From positions 1 to 26,728 of the forward strand of contig DAIUBN010000018.1 of NCBI GenBank assembly GCA_036846645.1: a DNA stretch of 26,728 nt. Reading direction: 5' to 3'. The translations under genes and the position numbers were made by a program. Position 1 is the first letter of the stretch; every line of letters starts with the position of its first letter. This document shows positions 9,883 to 16,661 of this stretch, piece after piece. The DNA is from JAAYUD01 sp036846645. Lineage in GTDB: Bacteria > Bacteroidota > Bacteroidia > Bacteroidales > Bacteroidaceae. The notes beneath the pieces are model-generated. The model had not been told where the DNA came from. It saw only the letters and a program-made list of their open reading frames with translations, and did not search any database.

Positions 9883-9937
9883 TTTAAGATCTTAAATCGC
9901 TATCAGACAAAGCATTATTATGTAAGGGTATGATAGC
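9883..9937. repeat. Palindrome and inverted repeat in the anmK 3' intergenic gap
   Basis: TTTAAGATCTTAAA (9883-9896) is a perfect 14-bp palindrome. Immediately beside it GCTATCA (9899-9905) and TGATAGC (9931-9937) form a 7-bp inverted repeat. The 141-bp gap lies between convergent genes, so these may help end transcription, though no strong T-run follows. Confidence 0.4.
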
Positions 9938-9965
9938 AAAAGCATTGTTTTTGATGTAGCATGAA

Positions 9966-9991
9966 AATACGAAGTTCAATTATTTCGTATT
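9966..9991 (-). terminator. Possible terminator spanning the lipoprotein gene's stop
   Basis: AATACGAA (9966-9973) pairs with TTCGTATT (9984-9991). Read on the minus strand, the stem is followed by TTT. It overlaps the last codons of the lipoprotein gene. The stem is AT-rich and weak. Confidence 0.4.
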
Positions 9992-10798
9992 ACTATAGAT
10001 CTTTCTCAGTTCAGTTTGTGTATCCTTCACCCTATCACTCCCAGTTTGCGATGAATTATCGGTATCGATTTCACCCAACTTAACCACCTTCTTGTTCTTG
10101 TATTGATAGTAATCATACCATCTAAGAGCAGCTTGCGGAGCAATAATATGATGATACTTGTTGAGAAACATATAGTCCCAGCCATCTATTTTGCCAACAT
10201 AATTTAAGTCAGAAGTAAAGATATAGGAAGTCATTTCAATCCCCGTATTTGGCTTGCCAATAGTGACAACCATCTCTTTATATCCATCAGCATCCAAATC
10301 CACACTAGAAAGCTGTAGTTTAGTATCAGATTCTAGTTCACCATTCTTATCCATCAAGTCGTAATTCGTATTAGACTTAATGATATCATTGGCAATATTT
10401 CGACTTTTGACATTGATGCTAAGCCTACCGGCATTATCTGCAGCTAGCATGACTATGCCACTATTCGTTTTTATTTTGATAGTAGTACCACCAGACAGTT
10501 CATTACCTGAGCACTGAACAAAGCATTGATCACCGATATTGAACAGTTGTCCAGGTTTCTCTTCCCATTCTTCAGTAAATCGATGATTACCGGTTATATC
10601 TCGGATAATGACAGACTCTGTACTCTTCGACAGTATTTGTCGAACAAGTTGATGATGACGCACTGAATCATCAGCCGATAATCTTGTCGGCTTCTTGTTA
10701 CCACAAGATAAAATCAACAAGAGAAGAGAGGTCAATAATATGACCGATTTTAAAGTTTTCAATTTAATAGCCACCTCATTTATCATCAGACGTTCCAT
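9980..10798 (-). CDS. Putative lipoprotein of unknown function with a DxDxDG calcium-loop-like motif
   Basis: I do not recognise this family. The 272-residue product starts with a basic stretch, a long hydrophobic segment and the lipobox LILSC (Cys at 32), so it is probably lipidated. Two Cys follow in QCFVQC (about 91-96). Around 167-174 the segment DLDADGYKE resembles the Ca-binding loops of FG-GAP/VCBS or EF-hand-like repeats, but it occurs once only. The start is uncertain: ATG at 10798 overlaps the preceding gene by 23 nt, and a second ATG at 10786 (MINEV) overlaps it by 11 nt and gives a shorter signal peptide. The overlap implies coupling with the small upstream gene. Confidence 0.75.
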   Translation of the reverse strand: MERLMINEVAIKLKTLKSVILLTSLLLLILSCGNKKPTRLSADDSVRHHQLVRQILSKSTESVIIRDITGNHRFTEEWEEKPGQLFNIGDQCFVQCSGNELSGGTTIKIKTNSGIVMLAADNAGRLSINVKSRNIANDIIKSNTNYDLMDKNGELESDTKLQLSSVDLDADGYKEMVVTIGKPNTGIEMTSYIFTSDLNYVGKIDGWDYMFLNKYHHIIAPQAALRWYDYYQYKNKKVVKLGEIDTDNSSQTGSDRVKDTQTELRKIYSNTK

Positions 10799-11000
10799 CT
10801 ATAATAAATTGCCTTATTTCTTCTGTAAGAGATTCATCAATATAATAAGTAGGAGAAGCTGAAGAACTATCTCGAATCCGACCAAAATGTCCTTCTAGTT
10901 CTTCATCTACAGACATATAATTAAGCTCAGGCATTTCTTTTTGCAACTTCTGCAAGAACCCCAATTGCGAAAATCCTACTCCAATTACCAATATACTCAT
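10776..11000 (-). CDS. Small protein of unknown function upstream of the lipoprotein
   Basis: The 74-residue product is not recognised. It opens with a hydrophobic stretch (MSILVIGVGFSQLGFLQ) that could be a short membrane or signal segment or a Rossmann-like strand, then becomes charged and polar with an acidic tail. The frame extends upstream to an ATG at 11081, but a good -7 promoter element lies inside that extension, so the start at 11000 is preferred. Its stop overlaps the lipoprotein start, so the two probably form one unit. It could also be a remnant of a longer gene. Confidence 0.5.
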   Translation of the reverse strand: MSILVIGVGFSQLGFLQKLQKEMPELNYMSVDEELEGHFGRIRDSSSASPTYYIDESLTEEIRQFIIDGTSDDK

Positions 11001-11063
11001 AACGTTCTTATTTAAAAGATTAAACAATTCTGCTATCTTAGACTCTGAACTCTGCGAACACAA

Positions 11064-11096
11064 CAAAGTTACACAAAACATTGAAATATTCTACAA
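11064..11096 (-). promoter_or_regulatory. Promoter of the small protein-lipoprotein pair
   Basis: On the minus strand TAACTTTG (11064-11071) matches TAnnTTTG, with TTG at 11094-11096 (22-nt spacer). It lies 63 bp before the ATG at 11000 and argues against the longer reading frame start at 11081. Confidence 0.5.
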
Positions 11097-11192
11097 GTCA
11101 GTATGAATTTGATGGCTTCTTTAAATAAATAATAAAATGATACGAAAGGTAAACCAAATATTTAAAACGTAGAAGAGAAATCATTGGAAATC

Positions 11193-11225
11193 AAAAAAGC
11201 CTCTGCAAATATTGCAGAAGCTTTT
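11193..11225 (-). terminator. Terminator after the tRNA gene
   Basis: On the minus strand AAAAGC-T-TCTGCAA, loop TAT, TTGCAGA-G-GCTTTT forms a 13-bp stem with one mismatch, ending in a T-run. It begins 4 bp past the tRNA 3' end. Confidence 0.8.
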
Positions 11226-11229
11226 GGAG

Positions 11230-11303
11230 TGGGCCATCTAGGGCTTGAACCTAGGACCTCCAGATTATGAGTCTGTTGCTCTAACCAACTGAGCTAAAAG
11301 CCC
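11230..11303 (-). tRNA. tRNA with CAU anticodon (Met, or Ile2 if modified to lysidine)
   Basis: The 74-nt minus-strand sequence folds as a tRNA: acceptor GGGCTTT against ATGGCCC (one T-T mismatch), D-arm GCTC-AGTTGGTTA-GAGC, anticodon loop CTCATAA with CAT at 11269-11267, and T-arm CTAGG-TTCAAGC-CCTAG, with discriminator A. CCA is not encoded. CAU reads Met codons, or AUA if TilS converts C34 to lysidine; sequence inspection alone does not separate these. It is not initiator-like, because the 1-72 pair is G-C. It has its own promoter and terminator. Confidence 0.93.
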
Positions 11304-11329
11304 GATGTATCCTTTTCGGGATGCGGGTA

Positions 11330-11360
11330 CAAAAGTAATGCATTCCTTTGAGTTGAGCAA
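11330..11360 (-). promoter_or_regulatory. Promoter of the tRNA gene
   Basis: On the minus strand TTG (11358-11360), 20 nt, then TACTTTTG (11330-11337). It lies 26 bp before the mature tRNA 5' end, between the DUF4491 stop and the tRNA. Confidence 0.65.
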
Positions 11361-11379
11361 GAATTTGAAGCAAAATTGT

Positions 11380-11691
11380 TTAGAAAGGATATTTTCTTTT
11401 TGGATTTTTAGGATATAATCCTTTATGAACCCTTTCTTCTTGTTCATATAATTCTTTAATCGTCCACAAAAGAGTGAAACCAAGGACACCTAATAGTGGT
11501 GATGAAAAAGAATCAGCCAAAACGTATGATAATACGAGACAACCAAGTCCTAATAATAAGAATACCCACCAGCATTGCTTTCCGAAATGATACTCGGTCT
11601 TTATCACAATAGGATGAAATATACCTATTATAATAAAGGTACAAATGCCGATGAGTATTCCACTAAACTTTGCGTCGTGAAGGATGTCCAT
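11380..11691 (-). CDS. DUF4491-family small inner-membrane protein
   Basis: The 103-residue product has about three membrane segments (roughly 8-27, 38-58 and 62-80) and a basic, charged C-terminal tail. GIFHPIVIKTEYHFGKQCWW near residues 23-42 is the hallmark of the DUF4491 family as I remember it; the function of that family is unknown. It starts 9 bp after the Lrp-like regulator stops, so the two should be co-transcribed. That makes it a plausible partner or target of amino-acid-responsive control, which is inference only. Confidence 0.8.
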   Translation of the reverse strand: MDILHDAKFSGILIGICTFIIIGIFHPIVIKTEYHFGKQCWWVFLLLGLGCLVLSYVLADSFSSPLLGVLGFTLLWTIKELYEQEERVHKGLYPKNPKRKYPF

Positions 11692-11700
11692 ACTACGATA

Positions 11701-12162
11701 TTATTCGGGTATGATAGGCACTTCTTTACGAATACTTTGTTCCAATGATATCAAAGTCTCGGTAGCAATAACGCCAGGAATTTCCTGTAGCTTGTTATTC
11801 AGCAAATCCATCAGATGCTCATTGTCACGAGCATAAACTTTGGTAAGCATTGTATATGAACCAGTAGTGAAATGACATTCTACTATTTCCGGTATTTTTT
11901 TCAACTCATCAACAACGGCCTTATACATTGATCCTTTCTCTAGAGTTATTCCGATATAAGTACATGTAGAATAACCTAATGACTTAGGATTTACATGATA
12001 GCCAGAGCCAACTATTACTCCCATCTCAACCAAACGTTGTACGCGTTGATGAATTGCTGCTCTAGAAACACCACATTTTACAGCCACGTCTTTAAAAGGA
12101 ATACGTGCATTCAAGGTAATAATCTCTAAGATTTTCCTGTCTAAGTTATCGACTTTTTCCAT
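11701..12162 (-). CDS. Lrp/AsnC-family transcriptional regulator
   Basis: Lrp/AsnC proteins are DNA-binding regulators that sense amino acids through a RAM domain and form dimers or octamers. The 153-residue product has the family size. It has an N-terminal winged HTH (NLDRKILEII at 6-15, recognition region CGVSRAAIHQRVQRL at 30-44) and a C-terminal ligand-binding RAM domain (about 65-145, with ECHFTTGSYTMLTKV). It is first in a two-gene unit with DUF4491 and is separated from the FKBP genes by a strong terminator. The effector amino acid is unknown. Confidence 0.94.
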   Translation of the reverse strand: MEKVDNLDRKILEIITLNARIPFKDVAVKCGVSRAAIHQRVQRLVEMGVIVGSGYHVNPKSLGYSTCTYIGITLEKGSMYKAVVDELKKIPEIVECHFTTGSYTMLTKVYARDNEHLMDLLNNKLQEIPGVIATETLISLEQSIRKEVPIIPE

Positions 12163-12203
12163 AATAATAAATTATATTTCTTTTTTCAATATCAAATAGT
12201 AAG

Positions 12204-12211
12204 CAAATATA
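12204..12211 (-). promoter_or_regulatory. -7 promoter element of the lrp-DUF4491 unit
   Basis: Minus-strand TATATTTG matches TAnnTTTG, 41 bp before the Lrp start. A TTTG lies farther upstream than usual (about 24 nt), so the -33 box is uncertain. Confidence 0.45.
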
Positions 12212-12251
12212 ATTAATTTTTTTATATTATCTAAACAAATGCACAAAAAAA

Positions 12252-12277
12252 CGCACAAAAAAATAAATTTTTGTGCG
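12252..12277 (-). terminator. Terminator of the FKBP operon
   Basis: CGCACAAAAA (12252-12261) pairs with TTTTTGTGCG (12268-12277) with loop AATAAA. T-runs follow on both strands, but only the minus-strand FKBP operon ends here. Confidence 0.8.
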
Positions 12278-12303
12278 TTTTTGAATATGATAGTAGCAAT
12301 CTA

Positions 12304-13167
12304 CTATTTTTCGATGCTCAATAGCTCAACTTCGAATATTAAAGTAGAGAAAGGTTTGATCTGTCCAGCCTCTTGTGGTCCGTAACCTAAATTCTGTGGA
12401 ACATAGATAATGAACTTAGAGCCAACAGGCATTAATTTCAAAGCTTCAGCGAAACCTTTGATATTCTGACTTACAACAAATGTAGCAGGTTCTTTACGTT
12501 TGTAAGAGCTATCAAACTCTTTACCATCGATTGTTGTACCTCTATAATTGAGTTTTACTTTAGAAGCGTCTGTAGGAATTGCACCGGTACCTTTGGTCAG
12601 GATCTTATACTGCAAACCGCTAGCTGTTGTTACGACACCTGGTTTTGTTTTGTTAGCAGCCAAGAAAGCTTCACCAGCCTTTTTGTTTGCACCGTATGAC
12701 TTCTCCATAGCAGCTGCCTTGATAGATTCCATTCTTGTCTGAACATAAGCCTGAGCAGACTGAGGAGTCATCTTACCACCCTTATTAAGAGTACCAGCAA
12801 TGAAACCAGCTAAGAAATCGTTCTTATTGAATTTAGTAGAGTCGCCACCAAATACTTCTTTGGTGATACCCTGTACCATCTGGCCACTGATTTGACCACC
12901 AATTTGGAGACCTGCCATGTAAGCAGCTTCTTTCTTGGTAGTTTTCTTAGAACCATCCATTAAACCTTTAACGAATTCATCCATGTAAGTAGTATCAACA
13001 TTCAAACGACCTACTAGATATTCTTTCAAACCTTGAGTCTGAGCCATACCAATAGCATAGCACAAAGAGTCTGTGTCTGATTTCAGTTCCGGTTTCGGAC
13101 TCTGAGCGGTACAAGAGGCAAAGCTAACAGTTGCTACGATAGCTGCCAATAATGTAACTTTCTTCAT
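12304..13167 (-). CDS. FKBP-type peptidyl-prolyl isomerase, lipoprotein (FkpA/Mip-like)
   Basis: FKBP enzymes catalyse cis-trans isomerisation at proline and often act as periplasmic folding chaperones. The 287-residue product has a lipoprotein signal (FASC, Cys19), so it should be anchored to a membrane. Residues about 35-170 are the helical dimerisation domain (DSLCYAIGMAQTQGL, then an Ala/Lys-rich helix). Residues about 180-287 are the FKBP domain, with SGLQYKILTKGTG, YRGTTIDGKEFDSSY, MPVGSKFIIYVPQNLGYG and the ending STLIFEVELLSI. It follows the cytosolic-type FKBP by 22 bp, so both share a transcript. Family is firm; client proteins unknown. Confidence 0.94.
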   Translation of the reverse strand: MKKVTLLAAIVATVSFASCTAQSPKPELKSDTDSLCYAIGMAQTQGLKEYLVGRLNVDTTYMDEFVKGLMDGSKKTTKKEAAYMAGLQIGGQISGQMVQGITKEVFGGDSTKFNKNDFLAGFIAGTLNKGGKMTPQSAQAYVQTRMESIKAAAMEKSYGANKKAGEAFLAANKTKPGVVTTASGLQYKILTKGTGAIPTDASKVKLNYRGTTIDGKEFDSSYKRKEPATFVVSQNIKGFAEALKLMPVGSKFIIYVPQNLGYGPQEAGQIKPFSTLIFEVELLSIEK

Positions 13168-13189
13168 TTTTTGCTTTTTAATTTTTAAT

Positions 13190-13774
13190 TTATAATACTT
13201 CTATTAATTCTACTTCAAAAACCAAAGCACTATAGGGAGGTATAGAATCTCCAGCGCCCTGTTCGCCATAAGCCAAGTTGTAAGGTATATACAAACGCCA
13301 TTTAGAACCTTCGCTCATCAACTGAAGCGCTTCGGTCCATCCAGCAATAACCTGACCTACTCCAAAAGTGGCAGGCTGGCCACGTTTGATAGAACTATCA
13401 AACAATGTGCCATCAATAAATGTTCCTTCGTAATGACATTTCACCTGATCATTGGCTGTAGGCTTCTTGCCGTTACCTTCTTTCAATATTTCGTACTGCA
13501 GACCACTGTCTAATGTTACAACTCCAGCTCTTTTCTTATTCTCTTCAAGAAAAACCTGACCTTGTTGCAAAGCAGCCTCAGCAGCTTTCTGTGCCATTTC
13601 AGCAAAGTATTTATTCAGTAAGTCACGAGCCTCCTCATGCTTCATAGCAGTAGGATTGCCTTCTAATACATCTCTTATTGCCTGGGCAAAGTCCTCGATA
13701 TTGATTTCCTTTGCTCCCATGCTCATCAAATTCTGGCCTATACCAAGGCCCATAGCATAACTAAATTTATCCAT
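13190..13774 (-). CDS. FKBP-type peptidyl-prolyl isomerase, FklB-like, no signal peptide
   Basis: This 194-residue relative of the downstream lipoprotein FKBP starts directly with the helical domain (FSYAMGLGIGQNL) and lacks any export signal, so it probably works in the cytoplasm. The C-terminal FKBP domain (about 88-194) has SGLQYEILKEGNG, YEGTFIDGTLFDSS, SEGSKWRLYIPYNLAYG and IPPYSALVFEVELIEVL. The conserved Tyr, Asp, Phe and Trp-pocket positions appear intact. It is the first gene of a two-gene operon. The pair looks like a duplication in which one copy gained or lost export, an inference from shared layout. Confidence 0.94.
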   Translation of the reverse strand: MDKFSYAMGLGIGQNLMSMGAKEINIEDFAQAIRDVLEGNPTAMKHEEARDLLNKYFAEMAQKAAEAALQQGQVFLEENKKRAGVVTLDSGLQYEILKEGNGKKPTANDQVKCHYEGTFIDGTLFDSSIKRGQPATFGVGQVIAGWTEALQLMSEGSKWRLYIPYNLAYGEQGAGDSIPPYSALVFEVELIEVL

Positions 13775-13794
13775 ATATTTTATTTATCAAACGA

Positions 13795-13802
13795 CAAAAA
13801 TA
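13795..13802 (-). promoter_or_regulatory. -7 promoter element of the FKBP operon
   Basis: Minus-strand TATTTTTG matches TAnnTTTG and lies 20 bp before the first FKBP start. No convincing -33 box is seen. Confidence 0.4.
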
Positions 13803-13876
13803 CGTGTTTTTATTGGAATTGAGTGATATTTTACATTTATTTTTTATTCTTTCTCGGATTATGCGAATCTATTTGC

Positions 13877-13884
13877 TAACTTTG
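13877..13884 (+). promoter_or_regulatory. -7 promoter element of the sirtuin gene
   Basis: TAACTTTG is a full match to TAnnTTTG, 23 bp before the sirtuin ATG. The -33 region is weak. Confidence 0.5.
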
Positions 13885-13907
13885 TTTATCATTTAAATGA
13901 AAGTATC

Positions 13908-14612
13908 ATGAAGAATTTAGTAATCTTATCGGGTGCCGGAATGAGTGTAGAAAGCGGTTTTAGTACATTCAGAGATGCTGGAGGCCTATGGGATCAATAT
14001 CCTGTACAGCAAGTTGCAACCCCCGAAGGGTTTGCAAGAGATCCCGAACTTGTAATAAATTTCTACAATGGACAGCGCAAGAAACTGCTTACCGCCAAAC
14101 CTAATCAAGGGCATATCCAACTTGCAGAAATGGAGAAGGATTTCAATGTAACAGTTATCACTCAGAATATCGACGATTTGCACGAAAGAGGTGGCAGTTC
14201 TCACGTCATTCATCTACATGGCGAACTGACTAAAGTTTGTTCGAGCCGAGATCCGAACAATCCTCATTTTATCAAGAAACTGAAACCGGCAGAATATGAG
14301 ACGAAAGTGACAGATAAAGCAGGCGATGGTTCGATGCTGAGACCTTTCATCGTTTGGTTTGGTGAAGGCGTTCCTGAGATAGAGACAGCTATAGAATATG
14401 TAGAGAAAGCTGATATCTTCGTCATCATCGGTACTTCAATGGTGGTCTATCCTGCTGCCGGACTCCTCAATTATGTACCTCGCAACGCTGAAGTTTATCT
14501 GATTGATCCTAAACCGGTAGAGACACATACCTATCGGAATATTCATTTCATTCAGAAAGGGGCATCGGCTGGTGTAGCCGAACTTAGGACATTACTTGCC
14601 GCGGAGAAATAA
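13908..14612 (+). CDS. cobB: Sir2-family NAD-dependent protein deacylase lacking the zinc cysteines
   Basis: Sirtuins remove acyl groups from lysine using NAD+, giving nicotinamide and O-acyl-ADP-ribose. The 234-residue cytoplasmic protein shows the NAD site GAGMSVESGFSTFRDAGGLW (9-28), TQNIDDLHERGG (85-96), catalytic His104 in IHLHGEL, and the late GTSMVVYPAAGLL. The zinc ribbon that usually has four Cys is degenerate: only Cys111 remains. The position of the YxxR motif used by SIRT5-like desuccinylases reads Y53-N-G-Q-R57, so Arg is shifted by one. The gene's last 21 bp overlap the last codons of the opposing GT2 gene. The sirtuin call is firm; the acyl preference is open. Confidence 0.93.
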   Translation: MKNLVILSGAGMSVESGFSTFRDAGGLWDQYPVQQVATPEGFARDPELVINFYNGQRKKLLTAKPNQGHIQLAEMEKDFNVTVITQNIDDLHERGGSSHVIHLHGELTKVCSSRDPNNPHFIKKLKPAEYETKVTDKAGDGSMLRPFIVWFGEGVPEIETAIEYVEKADIFVIIGTSMVVYPAAGLLNYVPRNAEVYLIDPKPVETHTYRNIHFIQKGASAGVAELRTLLAAEK

Positions 14613-15350
14613 AAGGCGGAAAACAAATATAATATGGTATATCACTGTGCTCGGCAGACCATAGTGATATGCCATAATATGAAAACGCTCCCACAGAGAA
14701 TCCATCCGATTATTAGTGGTGAGTCCCTCGTCGAGATAGTCAATTACAGTGAGATGAGTATTGTGCATTGATTGAGCCTTCTTCATCATTCGGATGCACC
14801 AATCGAAATCTGCCGAATAACGATATTTCATATTATAATGTTCTGCCAAAGCTCGTCTAGCATAGAAAGACTGGTGGCACACCAACATTCCTTTCTTAAA
14901 GCTTTTCCAGGTCAACACTTCGGGGGCACGCAACCGACGAAGATGCAGAAACTGCCCGTCTTTGTCGACAATCGCCGTTTCACCATATATAATATCCGGC
15001 ATATCAGAACCAGAAGCAGTTGCTACCATCTGGCGCAATGTATCGGGGGCATGAAACTTATCGCCGGCATTCAGAAAACAAAGATAATCTCCTGTTGCCA
15101 TATCAATACCTTTATTCATCGCATCATACAGCCCTTTATCGGGTTCACTCACTACCTTATTGATATAGGTCTTATACTGCTCAACAATCTTCATCGTTCC
15201 ATCTTTCGAAGCCCCGTCGACAATAATATACTCCACATAAGGATAGTTCGACTTCTGCTCAACGACACTGCGCACAGTACCCTCGAGCACCTTTTCTGCA
15301 TTGTAGGTTATGGTGATAACCGAGAAGACAGGATGGGATGAATCAGGCAT
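14592..15350 (-). CDS. GT2 family glycosyltransferase (last gene of the metG operon)
   Basis: A 252-residue inverting GT-A transferase likely to act at the cytoplasmic face on a lipid-linked glycan. Visible motifs are VITITYNAEKVLEGTVRSV (11-29), the nucleotide-binding IIVDGASKDGT (42-52), SEPDKGLYDAMNKGI (68-82), and LNAGD (93-97) in the place of DxD; a later segment RYSADFDWCIRM fits WcaE-like enzymes. The start ATG overlaps the end of the GT4 gene by 8 bp, indicating translational coupling. The 3' end overlaps the sirtuin gene convergently. Donor and acceptor cannot be read. Confidence 0.93.
   Translation of the reverse strand: MPDSSHPVFSVITITYNAEKVLEGTVRSVVEQKSNYPYVEYIIVDGASKDGTMKIVEQYKTYINKVVSEPDKGLYDAMNKGIDMATGDYLCFLNAGDKFHAPDTLRQMVATASGSDMPDIIYGETAIVDKDGQFLHLRRLRAPEVLTWKSFKKGMLVCHQSFYARRALAEHYNMKYRYSADFDWCIRMMKKAQSMHNTHLTVIDYLDEGLTTNNRMDSLWERFHIMAYHYGLPSTVIYHIIFVFRLLFLRGK
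14633..14676. repeat. 14-bp inverted repeat inside GT2, just past the sirtuin stop
   Basis: TATGGTATATCACT (14633-14646) pairs with AGTGATATGCCATA (14663-14676), one G-U, 16-nt loop. It is coding sequence for the GT2 C-terminus but lies 20 bp downstream of the sirtuin stop on the other strand, so it could stabilise or end the sirtuin mRNA. No T-run follows. Confidence 0.5.
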
Positions 15351-16608
15351 TTTTACCAGTTATTTTATTATAGATTTCGATATAACGCTTAGCGACACTA
15401 CCTTCCGAATAGTTGACCGCAGCCTTATGGCTAGCCTGTTCGGAAATCTCTTCATAATCGGGATTGGTGAGTAGCCAATAAATACCATTAGCAAAATCTT
15501 CGGAAGATTTATATTGTGCCACATATCCATTATGGAGATGATCTATCATTTCGGGTATTCCTCCGACATTGAATCCTACACAAGGCACTCCGCAAGCCAT
15601 AGCCTCCATAATAGTATTGGGAAGATTCTCTTCAAGCGAAGGAGTGACATAGAGGTCGACCGCATTATAAAGATTCACCAAATCGTGGTCGTTATTAATG
15701 AAGTTCATCGGGAATATACGGAATGGGATGCTATGCTGAAGCGTTTCGGACTGATTACCGAACACGACAACACTCAGTTGGTCTTTGAGTTCGGGATATT
15801 TTTCGTTGAGCATATTGCACGATTCGATAAAGTAATCTATACCCTTTCTCTTATCAGATACCTTCACCGAACCGAAAAGCATGAGTTTGCCTTGAAGCGG
15901 CAACATTGATTTAGTACGGGCATCTTTCTTATCTTGCGGATGAAAGAGATTCACATTGATTGGATTAGGAATGGTCACAACAGTCTGACCGGCAAGCAAT
16001 GCACTTCCCAATGCCCTTTCTCTCAACCATTTGCTACATGCGACAAATATAATAGGAGAAGATTTGTAAATCTTCATTTTCTTCTTGAATACTCTGTTCG
16101 ACAAGTCTCTGTCCGAGCCACCGCCATACAGATAAGGACAATGGCCGCATTCTGTCTGATAGTTATTACACTCTCTTGAATGATGACAAATGCCGGTACA
16201 GGGCCACATATCGTGCATTGTCCACACCATCGGTTTGCCCGACTGCTGAATTTTCTGAATCACCTTCAATGATATCATCCCTTGATTAATCCAATGCAGA
16301 TGAATCACATCAGCTTGTTTAAATTCGGGAAGTGTAGTGATATCAGTACCACAATTGGCAATATCTACCGCAAAAAGATTGTTCTTCTTAAAGTGATTGG
16401 CTTTCCAGATGATAAAACGTTCCCAAACGAACTGAACGATATGCCGCCAGTTCTTCTCTAGCCCGACGACACTAATCTCATCTGTCTGCTTGTCGCGCAC
16501 CAGCAGTTTGGCCTTTATACCATTATTCTTCAGCGACTCCATCAAACGTCCTGCAGCAATGGCAGCTCCACCTATTCTCTCGGAAGTGTTTATTAAAAGT
16601 ACTCTCAT
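15343..16608 (-). CDS. GT4 family glycosyltransferase with a Cys-rich insertion
   Basis: Retaining GT-B transferase of 421 residues, cytoplasmic. The N-terminus MRVLLINTSERIGGAAIAAG holds the acceptor-domain glycine loop. A Cys-rich insert lies at about 134-158 (MWPCTGICHHSREC then ECGHCP; Cys 137, 141, 147, 154, 157) and may bind a metal. The donor site carries the E-x7-E motif in EENLPNTIMEAMACG (Glu327 and Glu335). The frame stays open upstream to 16818, but the first 70 residues overlap the neighbouring GT gene and look random, so the start at 16608 is chosen; a -7 element lies 20 bp upstream. It overlaps the following GT2 by 8 bp. Sugar specificity is unknown. Confidence 0.92.
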   Translation of the reverse strand: MRVLLINTSERIGGAAIAAGRLMESLKNNGIKAKLLVRDKQTDEISVVGLEKNWRHIVQFVWERFIIWKANHFKKNNLFAVDIANCGTDITTLPEFKQADVIHLHWINQGMISLKVIQKIQQSGKPMVWTMHDMWPCTGICHHSRECNNYQTECGHCPYLYGGGSDRDLSNRVFKKKMKIYKSSPIIFVACSKWLRERALGSALLAGQTVVTIPNPINVNLFHPQDKKDARTKSMLPLQGKLMLFGSVKVSDKRKGIDYFIESCNMLNEKYPELKDQLSVVVFGNQSETLQHSIPFRIFPMNFINNDHDLVNLYNAVDLYVTPSLEENLPNTIMEAMACGVPCVGFNVGGIPEMIDHLHNGYVAQYKSSEDFANGIYWLLTNPDYEEISEQASHKAAVNYSEGSVAKRYIEIYNKITGKNA

Positions 16609-16627
16609 AGTTATCTTTTTACTACTG

Positions 16628-16635
16628 CAAAGATA
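16628..16635 (-). promoter_or_regulatory. Possible internal promoter before the GT4 gene
   Basis: Minus-strand TATCTTTG fits TAnnTTTG, inside the only sizeable gap (53 bp) of the operon. No clear -33 box is visible. Confidence 0.4.
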
Positions 16636-16661
16636 TTTATTTAGTCGGTACGTTATTACTG

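Noticed and set aside
11265..11489. A 74-codon minus-strand frame ending LLAQLVRATDS
   Set aside because: Its end is antisense-frame translation through the tRNA gene, a well-known false protein, and the rest overlaps DUF4491 and the tRNA promoter.
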